Positions 49,411 through 63,280 of a DNA stretch of 64,000 bases are shown piece by piece; within the stretch, counting starts at the first letter, position 1, and every line of letters starts with the position of its first letter. The notes below the pieces were generated by a model. It saw only the letters and a list, made by a program, of their open reading frames with translations, was not told the origin of the DNA and made no database searches. The stretch spans positions 62,001-126,000 of the forward strand of contig JBHGNT010000028.1 of assembly GCA_043228905.1 (NCBI GenBank). Direction: 5' to 3'. A program made the translations under genes and the position numbers. This stretch comes from Azolla caroliniana (lineage: Eukaryota > Polypodiophyta).

Positions 49411-52400
49411 GACATGAGTTTCAAAATCTTGATTTTTTAATTCCATATCATAGCTAGCGTTGTTAGCTTCGATTCGCATGTTTGAACACAGAAATCCGAT
49501 ATCACACTCGCCAGATATGAACATTTTAATTTACCTAGCAGCTCTTCCCAACTCACTCCTCAAATTTGCTAATTTCGTCATGTCTCTCGACATGAGTTTC
49601 AAAATCTTGATTTTTTAATTCCATATCATAGCTCGCGTTGTTAGCTTCGATTCGCATGTTTGAACACAAAAATCCGATATCACACTCGCCAGATATGAAC
49701 ATTTTAATTTACCTACTAGCTCTTCCCAACTCACTCCTCAAATTTGGGAATTTCGTCATGTCTCTCGACCTGAGTTTCAAAATCTGGATTTTCTAATTCC
49801 ATATCGTAACTAGCGTTGTTAGCTTCGATTTACATGTTTGAACACAAAAATCCGATATCACACGAGCCAGGTATGATCATTTTAATTTACTCAAGGGCTC
49901 TTCTCAACTCCGTCGTCAAGGTTGCTAATTTTTTCATGTCTCTCGACCTGAGTTTCAAAATCTTGATTTTTTAATTCCATATCATAGCTAGCGTTGTTAG
50001 CTTCGATTCGCATGTTTGAACACAAAAAACCGATATCACACGCACCAGATATGAACATTTTAATTTACCTACTAGCTCTTCCCAACTCACTCCTCAAATT
50101 TGGGAATTTCGTCATATCTCTCGACCTGAGTTTCAAAATCTTGATTTTTTAATTCGAGATCATAGCTAGCGTTGTTAGCATCGATTCGCATGTTTGAACA
50201 CAAAAATCCGATATCACACTCGCCAGATATGAACATTTTAATTTACCTACTAGCTCTCCCCAACTCACTCCTCAAATTTGCTAATTCCGTCATGTCTCTC
50301 TACCTGAGTTTCAAAATCTTGATTTTTTAATTCCATATCATAGCTCGCGTTGTTAGCTTCGATTCGCATGTTTGAACACAAAAATCCGATATCACACTCG
50401 CCAGATATGAACATTTTAATTTACCTACTAGCTCTTCCCAACTCACTCCTCAAATTTGGGAATTTCGTCATGTCTCTCGACCTGAGTTTCAAAATCTGGA
50501 TTTTTTAATTCCATATCATAGCTAGCGTTGTTAGCTTCGATTCGCATGTTTGAACACAAAAATCCGATATCCCACTCGCCAGATATGAACATTTTAATTT
50601 ACCTAGTAGCTCTTCCCAACTCACTCCTCAAATTTGGGAATTTCGTCATGTCTCTCGACCTGAGTTTCAAAATCTTGATTTTTTAATTCCATATCGTAGC
50701 TAGCGTTGTTAGCTTCGATTCGCATGTTTGAACACAAAAAACCGATATCACACGCACCAGATATGAACATTTTAATTTACCTACTAGCTCTTCCCAACTC
50801 ACTCCTCAAATTTGGGAATTTCGTCATATCTCTCGACCTGAGTTTCAAAATCTTGATTTTTTAATTCGAGATCATAGCTAGCGTTGTTAGCTTCGATTCG
50901 CATGTTTGAACACAAAAATCCGATATCACACTCGCCAGATATGAACATTTTAATTTACCTACTAGCTCTCCCCAACTCACTCCTCAAATTTGCTAATTCC
51001 GTCATGTCTCTCGACATGAGTTTCAAAATCTTGATTTTTTAATTCCATATCATAGCTAGCGTTGTTAGCTTCGATTCGCATGTTTGAACACAGAAATCCG
51101 ATATCACACTCGCCAGATATGAACATTTTAATTTACCTACTAGCTCTCCCCAACTCACTCCTCAAATTTGCTAATTCCGTCATGTCTCTCGACATGAGTT
51201 TCAAAATCTTGATTTTTTAATTCCATATCATAGCTAGCGTTGTTAGCTTCGATTCGCATGTTTGAACACAAAAATCCGATATCACACTCGCCAGATATGA
51301 ACATTTTAATTTACCTAGCAGCTCTTCCCAACTCACTCCTCAAATTTGCTAATTTCGTCATGTCTCTCGACATGAGTTTCAAAACCTTGATTTTTTAATT
51401 CCATGTCATAGCTAGCGTTGTTAGCTTCGATTCGCATGTTTGAACACAGAAATCCGATATCACACTCGCCAGATATGAACATTTTAATTTACCTACTAAC
51501 TCTTCCCAACTCACTCCTCAAATTTGGGAATTTCGTCATGTCTCTCGACCTGAGTTTCAAAATCTGGATTTTTTAATTCCATATCGTAACTAGCGTTGTT
51601 AGCTTCGATTTACATGTTTGAACACAAAAATCCGATATCACACGAGCCAGGTATGATCATTTTAATTTACTCAAGGGCTCTTCTCAACTCCGTCGTCAAG
51701 GTTGCTAATTTCTTCATGTCTCTCGACCTGAGTTTCAAAATCTTGATTTTTTAATTCCATATCATAGCTAGCGTTGTTAGCTTCGATTCGCATGTTTGAA
51801 CACAAAAATCCGATATCACACTCGCCAGATATGAACATTTTAATTTACCTACTAGCTCTCCCCAACTCACTCCTCAAATTTGCTAATTCCGTCATGTCTC
51901 TCGACATGAGTTTCAAAATCTTGATTTTTTAATTCCATATCATAGCTAGCGTTGTTAGCTTCGATTTACATGTTTGAACACAAAAATCCGATATCACACG
52001 AGCCAGGTATGATCATTTTAATTTACTCAAGGGCTCTTCTCAACTCCGTCGTCAAGGTTGCTAATTTTTTCATGTCTCTCGACCTGAGTTTCAAAATCTT
52101 GATTTTTTAATTCCATATCATAGCTAGCGTTAGCTTCGATTCGCATGTTTGAACACAGACATCCGATATCACACTCGCCAGATATGAACATTTTAATTTA
52201 CCTAGCAGCTCTTCCCAACTCACTCCTCAAATTTGCTAATTTCGTCATGTGTCTCGACATGAGTTTCAAAATCTTGATTTTTTAATTCCATATCATAGCT
52301 CGCGTTGTTAGCTTCGATTCGCATGTTTGAACACAAAAATCCGATATCACACTCGCCAGTTATGAACATTTTAATTTACCTACTAGCTCTTCCCAACTCC

Positions 52401-53278
52401 CTCCTCATGTTGCTAATTTCGTCATGTCTCTCGACGTGAGTTTCAAAATCTTGATTTTTTAATGCCATATCATAGCTAACGTTGTTAGCTTCGATTCACA
52501 TGATTGAACACAAAAATCCGATATCACACTCGCCAGTTATGAACATTTTAATTTACCTACTAGCTCTTCCCAACTCCCTCCTCATGTTGCTAATTTCGTG
52601 ATGTCTCTCGACCTGAGTTTCAAAATCTTGATTTTTTAATTCCATATCATACCTAGCGTTGTCAGCTTCGATTCGCATGTTTGAACACAAAAATCCGATA
52701 TCCCACTCGCCAGATATGAACATTTTAATTTACCTCCTAGCTCTTCCCAACTCACTCCTCAAATTTGGGAATTTCGTCATATCTCTCGACCTGAGTTTCA
52801 AAATCTTGATTTTTTAATTCGAGATCATAGCTAGCGTTGTTAGCTTCGATTCGCATGTTTGAACACAAAAATCCGATATCACACTCGCCAGATATGAACA
52901 TTTGAATTTACCTACTAGCTCTTCCCAACTCACTCCTCAAATTTGGGAATTTCGTCATGTCTCTCGACCTGAGTTTCAAAATCTTGATTTTTTAATTCCA
53001 TATCGTAGCTAGCGTTGTTAGCTTCGATTCACATCTTTGAACACAAAAATCCGATATCACACGAGCTAGGTATGATCATTTTAATTTACTCAAGAGCTCT
53101 TCCCAACTCCCTCCTCATGTAGCTAATTTTGTCATTTCTCTCGACCTGAGTTTCAAAATCTTGATTTTTTAATTCCATATCATAGCTAGCGTTGTTAGCT
53201 TCGATTCGCATGTTTGAACACAAAAATCCGATATCCCACTCGCCAGATATGAAGATTTTAATTTACCTACTAGCTCTT
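49411..53278 (+). repeat. 3.87-kb block P, copy 2
   Basis: Second copy of block P. It shares ctactaac and atacctagc with copy 3 and not with copy 1, as expected if copies 2 and 3 arose together in the later 5,512-bp duplication. Confidence 0.88.
52081..52255 (+). repeat. 175-bp monomer with 3-bp deletion, copy 2
   Basis: Same deletion and cacagacatcc mark, 7,468 bp after copy 1. It is followed by the gtgtctcgacatg junction as in copies 1 and 3. Confidence 0.93.
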
Positions 53279-54922
53279 CCCAACTCACTCCTCAAATTTG
53301 GGAATTTCGTCATATCTCTCGACCTGAGTTTCAAAATCTTGATTTTTTAATTCGAGATCATAGCTAGCGTTGTTAGCTTCGATTTACATGTTTGAACACA
53401 AAAATCCGATATCACACGAGCCAGATATGATCATTTTAATTTACTCAAGGGCTCTTCTCAACTCCGTCGTCAAGGTTGCTAATTTCGTCATGTCTCTCGA
53501 CCTGAGTTTCAAAATCTTGATTTTTTAATTCTATATCCTAGCTAGCATTGTTAGCTTCGATTCGCATGTTTGAACACAAAAATCCGATATCCCACTTGCC
53601 AGATATGAACATTTTAATTTACCTCCTAGCTCTTCCCAACTCACTCCTCAAATTTGGGAATTTCGTCATATCTCTCGACCTGAGTTTCAAAATCTTGATT
53701 TTTTAATTCGAGATCATAGCTAGCGTTGTTAGCTTCGATTCGCATGTTTGAACACAAAAATCCGATATCACACTCGCCAGATATGAACATTTTAATTTAC
53801 CTAGTAGCTCTTCCCAACTCACTCCTCAAATTTGCTAATTTCGTCATGTCTCTCGACATGAGTTTCAAAATCTTGATTTTTTAATTCCATATCATAGCTA
53901 GCGTTGTTAGCTTCGATTCGCATGTTTGAACACAGAAATCCGATATCACACTCGCCAGATATGAACATTTTAATTTACCTAGCAGCTCTTCCCAACTCAC
54001 TCCTCAAATTTGCTAATTTCGTCATGTCTCTCGACATGAGTTTCAAAATCTTGATTTTTTAATTCCATATCATAGCTCGCGTTGTTAGCTTCGATTCGCA
54101 TGTTTGAACACAAAAATCCGATATCACACTCGCCAGATATGAACATTTTAATTTACCTACTAGCTCTTCCCAACTCACTCCTCAAATTTGGGAATTTCGT
54201 CATGTCTCTCGACCTGAGTTTCAAAATCTTGATTTTTTAATTCCATATCGTAACTAGCGTTGTTAGCTTCGATTCGCATGTTTGAACACAAAAAACCGAT
54301 ATCACACGAGCCAGATATGAACATTTTAATTTACCTACTAGCTCTTCCCAACTCACTCCTCAAATTTGGGAATTTCGTCATGTCTCTCGACCTGAGTTTC
54401 AAAATCTTGATTTTCTAATTCGAGATCATAGCTAGCGTTGTTAGCTTCGATTCGCATGTTTGAACACAAAAATCCGATATCACACTCGCCAGATATGAAC
54501 ATTTGAATTTACCTACTAGCTCTCCCCAACTCACTCCTCAAATTTGGGAATTTCGTCATGTCTCTCTACCTGAGTTTCAAAATCTTGATTTTTTAATTCC
54601 ATATCATAGCTCGCGTTGTTAGCTTCGATTCGCATGTTTGAACACAAAAATCCGATATCACACTCGCCAGATATGAACATTTTAATTTACCTACTAGCTC
54701 TTCCCAACTCACTCCTCAAATTTGGGAATTTCGTCATGTCTCTCGACCTGAGTTTCAAAATCTTGATTATTTAATTCCATATCCTAGCTAGCGTTGTTAG
54801 CTTCGATTCGCATGTTTGAACACAAAAATCCGATATCCCACTCGCCAGATATGAACATTTTAATTTACCTACTAGCTCTCCCCAACTCACTCCTCAAATT
54901 TGCTAATTCCGTCATGTCTCTC

Positions 54923-57900
54923 GACATGAGTTTCAAAATCTTGATTTTTTAATTCCATATCATAGCTAGCGTTGTTAGCTTCGATTCGCATGTTTGAACA
55001 CAGAAATCCGATATCACACTCGCCAGATATGAACATTTTAATTTACCTAGCAGCTCTTCCCAACTCACTCCTCAAATTTGCTAATTTCGTCATGTCTCTC
55101 GACATGAGTTTCAAAATCTTGATTTTTTAATTCCATATCATAGCTCGCGTTGTTAGCTTCGATTCGCATGTTTGAACACAAAAATCCGATATCACACTCG
55201 CCAGATATGAACATTTTAATTTACCTACTAGCTCTTCCCAACTCACTCCTCAAATTTGGGAATTTCGTCATGTCTCTCGACCTGAGTTTCAAAATCTGGA
55301 TTTTCTAATTCCATATCGTAACTAGCGTTGTTAGCTTCGATTTACATGTTTGAACACAAAAATCCGATATCACACGAGCCAGGTATGATCATTTTAATTT
55401 ACTCAAGGGCTCTTCTCAACTCCGTCGTCAAGGTTGCTAATTTTTTCATGTCTCTCGACCTGAGTTTCAAAATCTTGATTTTTTAATTCCATATCATAGC
55501 TAGCGTTGTTAGCTTCGATTCGCATGTTTGAACACAAAAAACCGATATCACACGCACCAGATATGAACATTTTAATTTACCTACTAGCTCTTCCCAACTC
55601 ACTCCTCAAATTTGGGAATTTCGTCATATCTCTCGACCTGAGTTTCAAAATCTTGATTTTTTAATTCGAGATCATAGCTAGCGTTGTTAGCATCGATTCG
55701 CATGTTTGAACACAAAAATCCGATATCACACTCGCCAGATATGAACATTTTAATTTACCTACTAGCTCTCCCCAACTCACTCCTCAAATTTGCTAATTCC
55801 GTCATGTCTCTCTACCTGAGTTTCAAAATCTTGATTTTTTAATTCCATATCATAGCTCGCGTTGTTAGCTTCGATTCGCATGTTTGAACACAAAAATCCG
55901 ATATCACACTCGCCAGATATGAACATTTTAATTTACCTACTAGCTCTTCCCAACTCACTCCTCAAATTTGGGAATTTCGTCATGTCTCTCGACCTGAGTT
56001 TCAAAATCTGGATTTTTTAATTCCATATCATAGCTAGCGTTGTTAGCTTCGATTCGCATGTTTGAACACAAAAATCCGATATCCCACTCGCCAGATATGA
56101 ACATTTTAATTTACCTAGTAGCTCTTCCCAACTCACTCCTCAAATTTGGGAATTTCGTCATGTCTCTCGACCTGAGTTTCAAAATCTTGATTTTTTAATT
56201 CCATATCGTAGCTAGCGTTGTTAGCTTCGATTCGCATGTTTGAACACAAAAAACCGATATCACACGCACCAGATATGAACATTTTAATTTACCTACTAGC
56301 TCTTCCCAACTCACTCCTCAAATTTGGGAATTTCGTCATATCTCTCGACCTGAGTTTCAAAATCTTGATTTTTTAATTCGAGATCATAGCTAGCGTTGTT
56401 AGCTTCGATTCGCATGTTTGAACACAAAAATCCGATATCACACTCGCCAGATATGAACATTTTAATTTACCTACTAGCTCTCCCCAACTCACTCCTCAAA
56501 TTTGCTAATTCCGTCATGTCTCTCGACATGAGTTTCAAAATCTTGATTTTTTAATTCCATATCATAGCTAGCGTTGTTAGCTTCGATTCGCATGTTTGAA
56601 CACAGAAATCCGATATCACACTCGCCAGATATGAACATTTTAATTTACCTACTAGCTCTCCCCAACTCACTCCTCAAATTTGCTAATTCCGTCATGTCTC
56701 TCGACATGAGTTTCAAAATCTTGATTTTTTAATTCCATATCATAGCTAGCGTTGTTAGCTTCGATTCGCATGTTTGAACACAAAAATCCGATATCACACT
56801 CGCCAGATATGAACATTTTAATTTACCTAGCAGCTCTTCCCAACTCACTCCTCAAATTTGCTAATTTCGTCATGTCTCTCGACATGAGTTTCAAAACCTT
56901 GATTTTTTAATTCCATGTCATAGCTAGCGTTGTTAGCTTCGATTCGCATGTTTGAACACAGAAATCCGATATCACACTCGCCAGATATGAACATTTTAAT
57001 TTACCTACTAACTCTTCCCAACTCACTCCTCAAATTTGGGAATTTCGTCATGTCTCTCGACCTGAGTTTCAAAATCTGGATTTTTTAATTCCATATCGTA
57101 ACTAGCGTTGTTAGCTTCGATTTACATGTTTGAACACAAAAATCCGATATCACACGAGCCAGGTATGATCATTTTAATTTACTCAAGGGCTCTTCTCAAC
57201 TCCGTCGTCAAGGTTGCTAATTTCTTCATGTCTCTCGACCTGAGTTTCAAAATCTTGATTTTTTAATTCCATATCATAGCTAGCGTTGTTAGCTTCGATT
57301 CGCATGTTTGAACACAAAAATCCGATATCACACTCGCCAGATATGAACATTTTAATTTACCTACTAGCTCTCCCCAACTCACTCCTCAAATTTGCTAATT
57401 CCGTCATGTCTCTCGACATGAGTTTCAAAATCTTGATTTTTTAATTCCATATCATAGCTAGCGTTGTTAGCTTCGATTTACATGTTTGAACACAAAAATC
57501 CGATATCACACGAGCCAGGTATGATCATTTTAATTTACTCAAGGGCTCTTCTCAACTCCGTCGTCAAGGTTGCTAATTTTTTCATGTCTCTCGACCTGAG
57601 TTTCAAAATCTTGATTTTTTAATTCCATATCATAGCTAGCGTTAGCTTCGATTCGCATGTTTGAACACAGACATCCGATATCACACTCGCCAGATATGAA
57701 CATTTTAATTTACCTAGCAGCTCTTCCCAACTCACTCCTCAAATTTGCTAATTTCGTCATGTGTCTCGACATGAGTTTCAAAATCTTGATTTTTTAATTC
57801 CATATCATAGCTCGCGTTGTTAGCTTCGATTCGCATGTTTGAACACAAAAATCCGATATCACACTCGCCAGTTATGAACATTTTAATTTACCTACTAGCT

Positions 57901-58790
57901 CTTCCCAACTCCCTCCTCATGTTGCTAATTTCGTCATGTCTCTCGACGTGAGTTTCAAAATCTTGATTTTTTAATGCCATATCATAGCTAACGTTGTTAG
58001 CTTCGATTCACATGATTGAACACAAAAATCCGATATCACACTCGCCAGTTATGAACATTTTAATTTACCTACTAGCTCTTCCCAACTCCCTCCTCATGTT
58101 GCTAATTTCGTGATGTCTCTCGACCTGAGTTTCAAAATCTTGATTTTTTAATTCCATATCATACCTAGCGTTGTCAGCTTCGATTCGCATGTTTGAACAC
58201 AAAAATCCGATATCCCACTCGCCAGATATGAACATTTTAATTTACCTCCTAGCTCTTCCCAACTCACTCCTCAAATTTGGGAATTTCGTCATATCTCTCG
58301 ACCTGAGTTTCAAAATCTTGATTTTTTAATTCGAGATCATAGCTAGCGTTGTTAGCTTCGATTCGCATGTTTGAACACAAAAATCCGATATCACACTCGC
58401 CAGATATGAACATTTGAATTTACCTACTAGCTCTTCCCAACTCACTCCTCAAATTTGGGAATTTCGTCATGTCTCTCGACCTGAGTTTCAAAATCTTGAT
58501 TTTTTAATTCCATATCGTAGCTAGCGTTGTTAGCTTCGATTCACATCTTTGAACACAAAAATCCGATATCACACGAGCTAGGTATGATCATTTTAATTTA
58601 CTCAAGAGCTCTTCCCAACTCCCTCCTCATGTAGCTAATTTTGTCATTTCTCTCGACCTGAGTTTCAAAATCTTGATTTTTTAATTCCATATCATAGCTA
58701 GCGTTGTTAGCTTCGATTCGCATGTTTGAACACAAAAATCCGATATCCCACTCGCCAGATATGAAGATTTTAATTTACCTACTAGCTCTT
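54923..58790 (+). repeat. 3.87-kb block P, copy 3
   Basis: Third copy of block P, lying inside the second half of the 5,512-bp tandem duplication. I found no base difference from copy 2 in the stretches I compared. Confidence 0.88.
57593..57767 (+). repeat. 175-bp monomer with 3-bp deletion, copy 3
   Basis: Same deletion, 5,512 bp after copy 2, as predicted by the tandem duplication. Confidence 0.93.
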
Positions 58791-59010
58791 CCCAACTCAC
58801 TCCTCAAATTTGGGAATTTCGTCATATCTCTCGACCTGAGTTTCAAAATCTTGATTTTTTAATTCGAGATCATAGCTAGCGTTGTTAGCTTCGATTCGCA
58901 TGTTTGAACACAAAAATCCGATATCACACTCGCCAGATATGAACATTTTAATTTACCTACTAGCTCTTCCCAACTCACTCCTCAAATTTGCTAATTTCGT
59001 CATGTCTCTC

Positions 59011-60256
59011 GACCTGAGTTTCAAAATCTTGAATTTTTAATTCCATATCATAGCTAACATTGTTAGCTTCGATTCACATGATTGAACACAAAAATCCGAT
59101 ATCACACTCGCCAGTTATGAACATTTTAATTTACCTACTAACTCTTCCCAACTCACTCCTCAAATTTGCTAATTTCGTCATGTCTCTCGACATGAGTTTC
59201 AAAATCTTGATTTTTTAATTCCATATCATAGCTAGCGTTGTTAGCTTCGATTCGCATGTTTGAACACAGAAATCCGATATCACACTCGCCAGTTATGAAC
59301 ATTTTAATTTACCTAGCAGCTCTTCCCAACTCACTCCTCAAATTTGCTAATTTCGTCATGTCTCTCGACATGAGTTTCAAAATCTTAATTTTTTAATTCC
59401 ATATCCTAGCTAGCGTTGTTAGCTTCGATTCGCATGTTTGAACACAAAAAACCGATATCACACGCACCAGATATGAACATTTTAATTTACCTACTAGCTC
59501 TTCCCAACTCACTCCTCAAATTTGGGAATTTCGTCATATCTCTCGACCTGAGTTTCAAAATCTTGATTTTTTAATTCGAGATCATAGCTAACGTTGTTAG
59601 CTTCGATTCGCATGTTTGAACACAAAAATCCGATATCCCACTCGCCAGATATGAACATTTTAATTTACCTAGTAGCTCTTCCCAACTCACTCCTCAAATT
59701 TGGGAATTTCGTCATGTCTCTCGACCTGAGTTTCAAAATCTTGATTTTTTAATTCCATATCCTAGCTAGCGTTGTTAGATTCGATTCGCATGTTTGAACA
59801 CAAAAAACCGATATCACACGCACCAGATATGAACATTTTAATTTACCTACTAGCTCTTCCCAACTCACTCCTCAAATTTGGGAATTTCGTCATATCTCTC
59901 GACCTGAGTTTCAAAATCTTGATTTTTTAATTCGAGATCATAGCTAGCGTTGTTAGCTTCGATTCGCATGTTTGAACACAAAAATCCGATATCACACTCG
60001 CCAGATATGAACATTTTAATTTACCTACTAGCTCTCCCCAACTCACTCCTCAAATTTGCTAATTCCGTCATGTCTCTCGACATGAGTTTCAAAATCTTGA
60101 TTTTTTAATTCCATATCATAGCTAGCGTTGTTAACTTCGATTCGCATGTTTGAACACAGAAATCCGATATCACACTCGCCAGATATGAACATTTTAATTT
60201 ACCTACTAGCTCTTCCCAACTCACTCCTCAAATTTGCTAATTTCGTCATGTCTCTC
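59011..60256 (+). repeat. 1,246-bp tandem duplication, copy 1
   Basis: Seven monomers tagged by cttgaattttt with aacattg, cttaattttttaattcc and gttagattcg. All recur 1,246 bp later. The first part also matches 35,530-36,160 at an offset of 23,473. Confidence 0.86.
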
Positions 60257-61244
60257 GACCTGAGTTTCAAAATCTTGAATTTTTAATTCCATATCATAGC
60301 TAACATTGTTAGCTTCGATTCACATGATTGAACACAAAAATCCGATATCACACTCGCCAGTTATGAACATTTTAATTTACCTACTAACTCTTCCCAACTC
60401 ACTCCTCAAATTTGCTAATTTCGTCATGTCTCTCGACATGAGTTTCAAAATCTTGATTTTTTAATTCCATATCATAGCTAGCGTTGTTAGCTTCGATTCG
60501 CATGTTTGAACACAGAAATCCGATATCACACTCGCCAGTTATGAACATTTTAATTTACCTAGCAGCTCTTCCCAACTCACTCCTCAAATTTGCTAATTTC
60601 GTCATGTCTCTCGACATGAGTTTCAAAATCTTAATTTTTTAATTCCATATCCTAGCTAGCGTTTTTAGCTTCGATTCGCATGTTTGAACACAAAAAACCG
60701 ATATCACACGCACCAGATATGAACATTTTAATTTACCTACTAGCTCTTCCCAACTCACTCCTCAAATTTGCTAATTTCGTCATGTCTCTCGACATGAGTT
60801 TCAAAATCTTGATTTTTTAATTCGAGATCATAGCTAACGTTGTTAGCTTCGATTCGCATGTTTGAACACAAAAATCCGATATCCCACTCGCCAGATATGA
60901 ACATTTTAATTTACCTAGTAGCTCTTCCCAACTCACTCCTCAAATTTGGGAATTTCGTCATGTCTCTCGACCTGAGTTTCAAAATCTTGATTTTTTAATT
61001 CCATATCCTAGCTAGCGTTGTTAGATTCGATTCGCATGTTTGAACACAAAAAACCGATATCACACGCACCAGATATGAACATTTTAATTTACCTACTAGC
61101 TCTTCCCAACTCACTCCTCAAATTTGGGAATTTCGTCATATCTCTCGACCTGAGTTTCAAAATCTTGATTTTTTAATTCGAGATCATAGCTAGCGTTGTT
61201 AGCTTCGATTCGCATGTTTGAACACAAAAATCCGATATCAGACT
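60257..61244 (+). repeat. 1,246-bp tandem duplication, copy 2 (partial)
   Basis: Second copy, matching up to about 61,244, where tcagactcgcc and a different continuation begin. That continuation matches 36.88 kb instead. Private changes are gtttttagc (60,661) and a gacatgag anchor near 60,790 where copy 1 has gacctgag. Confidence 0.84.
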
Positions 61245-61324
61245 CGCCAGATATGAACATTTTAATTTACCTACGAGCTCTCCCCAACTCACTCCTCAAA
61301 TTTGCTAATTCCGTCATGTCTCTC

Positions 61325-62695
61325 GACCTGAGTTTCAAAATCTTGATTTTCTAATTCGAGATCATAGCTAGCGTTGTTAGCTTCGATTCGCATGTTTGAA
61401 CACAAAAATTCGATATCACACTCGCCAGATATGAACATTTGAATTTACCTACTAGCTCTTCCCAACTCACTCCTCAAATTTGGGAATTTCGTCATGTCTC
61501 TCGACCTGAGTTTCAAAATCTTGATTTTTTAATTCCATATCGTAGCTAGCGTTGTTAGCTTCGATTCACATGTTTGAACACAAAAATCCGATATCACACG
61601 AGCCAGGTATGATCATTTTAATTTACTCAAGAGCTCTTCCCAACTCCCTCCTCATGTAGCTAATTTTGTCATTTCTCTCGACCTGAGTTTCAAAATCTTG
61701 ATTTTTTAATTCCATATCATAGCTAGCGTTGTTAGCTTCGATTCGCATGTTTGAACACGAAAATCCGATATCCCACTCGCCAGATATGAAGATTTTAATT
61801 TACCTACTAGCTCTTCGCAACTCACTCCTCAAATTTGGGAATTTCGTCATGTCTCTCGACCTGAGTTTCAAAATCTTGATTTTTTAATTCCATATCATAG
61901 CTAACGTTGTTAGCTTCGATTCACATGATTGAACACAAAAATCCGATATCACACTCGCCAGTTATGAACATTTTAATTTACCTACTAGCTCTTCCCAACT
62001 CCCTCCTCATGTTGCTAATTTTGTCATGTCTCTCTACCTGAGTTTCAAAATCTTGAGTTTTTAATTCCATATCATATCTAGCGTTGTTAGCTTCGATTCG
62101 CATGTTTGAACACAAAAGCCCGATATCACACTCGCCAGATATGAACATTTTAATTTACCTACTAGCTCTTCCCAACTCACTCCTCAAATTTGGGAATTTC
62201 GTCATGTCTCTCGACCTGAGTTTCAAAATCTTGATTTTTTAATTCCATATCGTAACTAGCATTGTTAGCTTCGATTTACATGTTTGAACACAAAAATCCG
62301 ATATCACACGAGCCAGGTATGATCATTTTAATTTACTCAAGGGCTCTTCTCAACTCCCTCGTCAAGGTTGCTAATTTCGTCATGTCTCTCGACCTGAGTT
62401 TCAAAATCTTGATTTTTTAATTCTATATCCTAGCTAGCATTGTTAGCTTCGATTCGCATGTTTGAACACAAAAATCCGATATCCCACTCGCCAGATATGA
62501 ACATTTTAATTTACCTCCTAGCTCTTCCCAACTCACTCCTCAAATTTGGGAATTTCATCATATCTCTCGACCTGAGTTTCAAAATCTTGATTTTTTAATT
62601 CGAGATCATAGCTAGCGTTGTTAGCTTCGATTCGCATGTTTGAACACAAAAATCCGATATCACACTCGCCAGATATGAACATTTTAATTTACCTA
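61325..62695 (+). repeat. 1.37-kb block Q, copy 3
   Basis: Same order as copy 1 at a 24,364-bp offset, sharing the rare aaagcccg and tcatcatatc marks with copy 1 only. The match to the left block extends back to 60,834 (against 36,470). Confidence 0.87.
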
Positions 62696-63280
62696 CTAGC
62701 TCTCCCCAACTCACTCCTCAAATTTGCTAATTCCGTCATGTCTCTCGACCTGAGTTTCAAAATCTGGATTTTTTAATTCCATATCGTAACTAGCGTTGTT
62801 AGCTTCGATTTACATGTTTGAACACAAAAATCCGATATCACACGAGCCAGGTATGATCATTTTAATTTACTCAAGGGCTCTTCTCAACTCCGTCGTCAAG
62901 GTTGCTAATTTCTTCATGTCTCTCGACCTGAGTTTCAAAATCTTGATTTTTTAATTCCATATCATAGCTAGCGTTGTTAGCTTCGATTCGCATGTTTGAA
63001 CACAAAAATCCGATATCACACTCGCCAGATATGAACATTTTAATTTACCTACTAGCTCTCCCCAACTCACTCCTCAAATTTGCTAATTCCGTCATGTCTC
63101 TCGACATGAGTTTCAAAATCTTGATTTTTTAATTCCATATCATAGCTAGCGTTGTTAGCTTCGATTCGCATGTTTGAACACAAAAATCCGATATCACACT
63201 CGCCAGATATGAACATTTTAATTTACCTAGCAGCTCTTCCCAACTCACTCCTCAAATTTGCTAATTTTGTCATGTCTCTC

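Larger units (their letters stand above)
47871..53382 (+). repeat. 5,512-bp tandem duplication, copy 1
   Basis: Thirty-one monomers directly followed by a second copy. Rare tags are cccacttgcc (near 48,081), ttttctaattcgag (near 48,900), an isolated E-type gattattt unit (near 49,250), the 175-bp monomer (52,081) and atacctagc (near 52,650). All recur exactly 5,512 bp later. The start is placed in the shared segment tagcgttgttagcttcgat, where an upstream F-type front end meets the repeated block. Confidence 0.92.
53383..58894 (+). repeat. 5,512-bp tandem duplication, copy 2
   Basis: Second copy. Its first monomer is a chimera: H-type front (ttcgagatcatagctagcg) joined to an F-type back (gatttacatg). 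In the upstream copy the same F back follows an F front (gtaactagcg). At the far end the H front continues into a normal H back (gattcgcatg). This is the structure left by one unequal exchange between an F and an H monomer. Confidence 0.92.
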
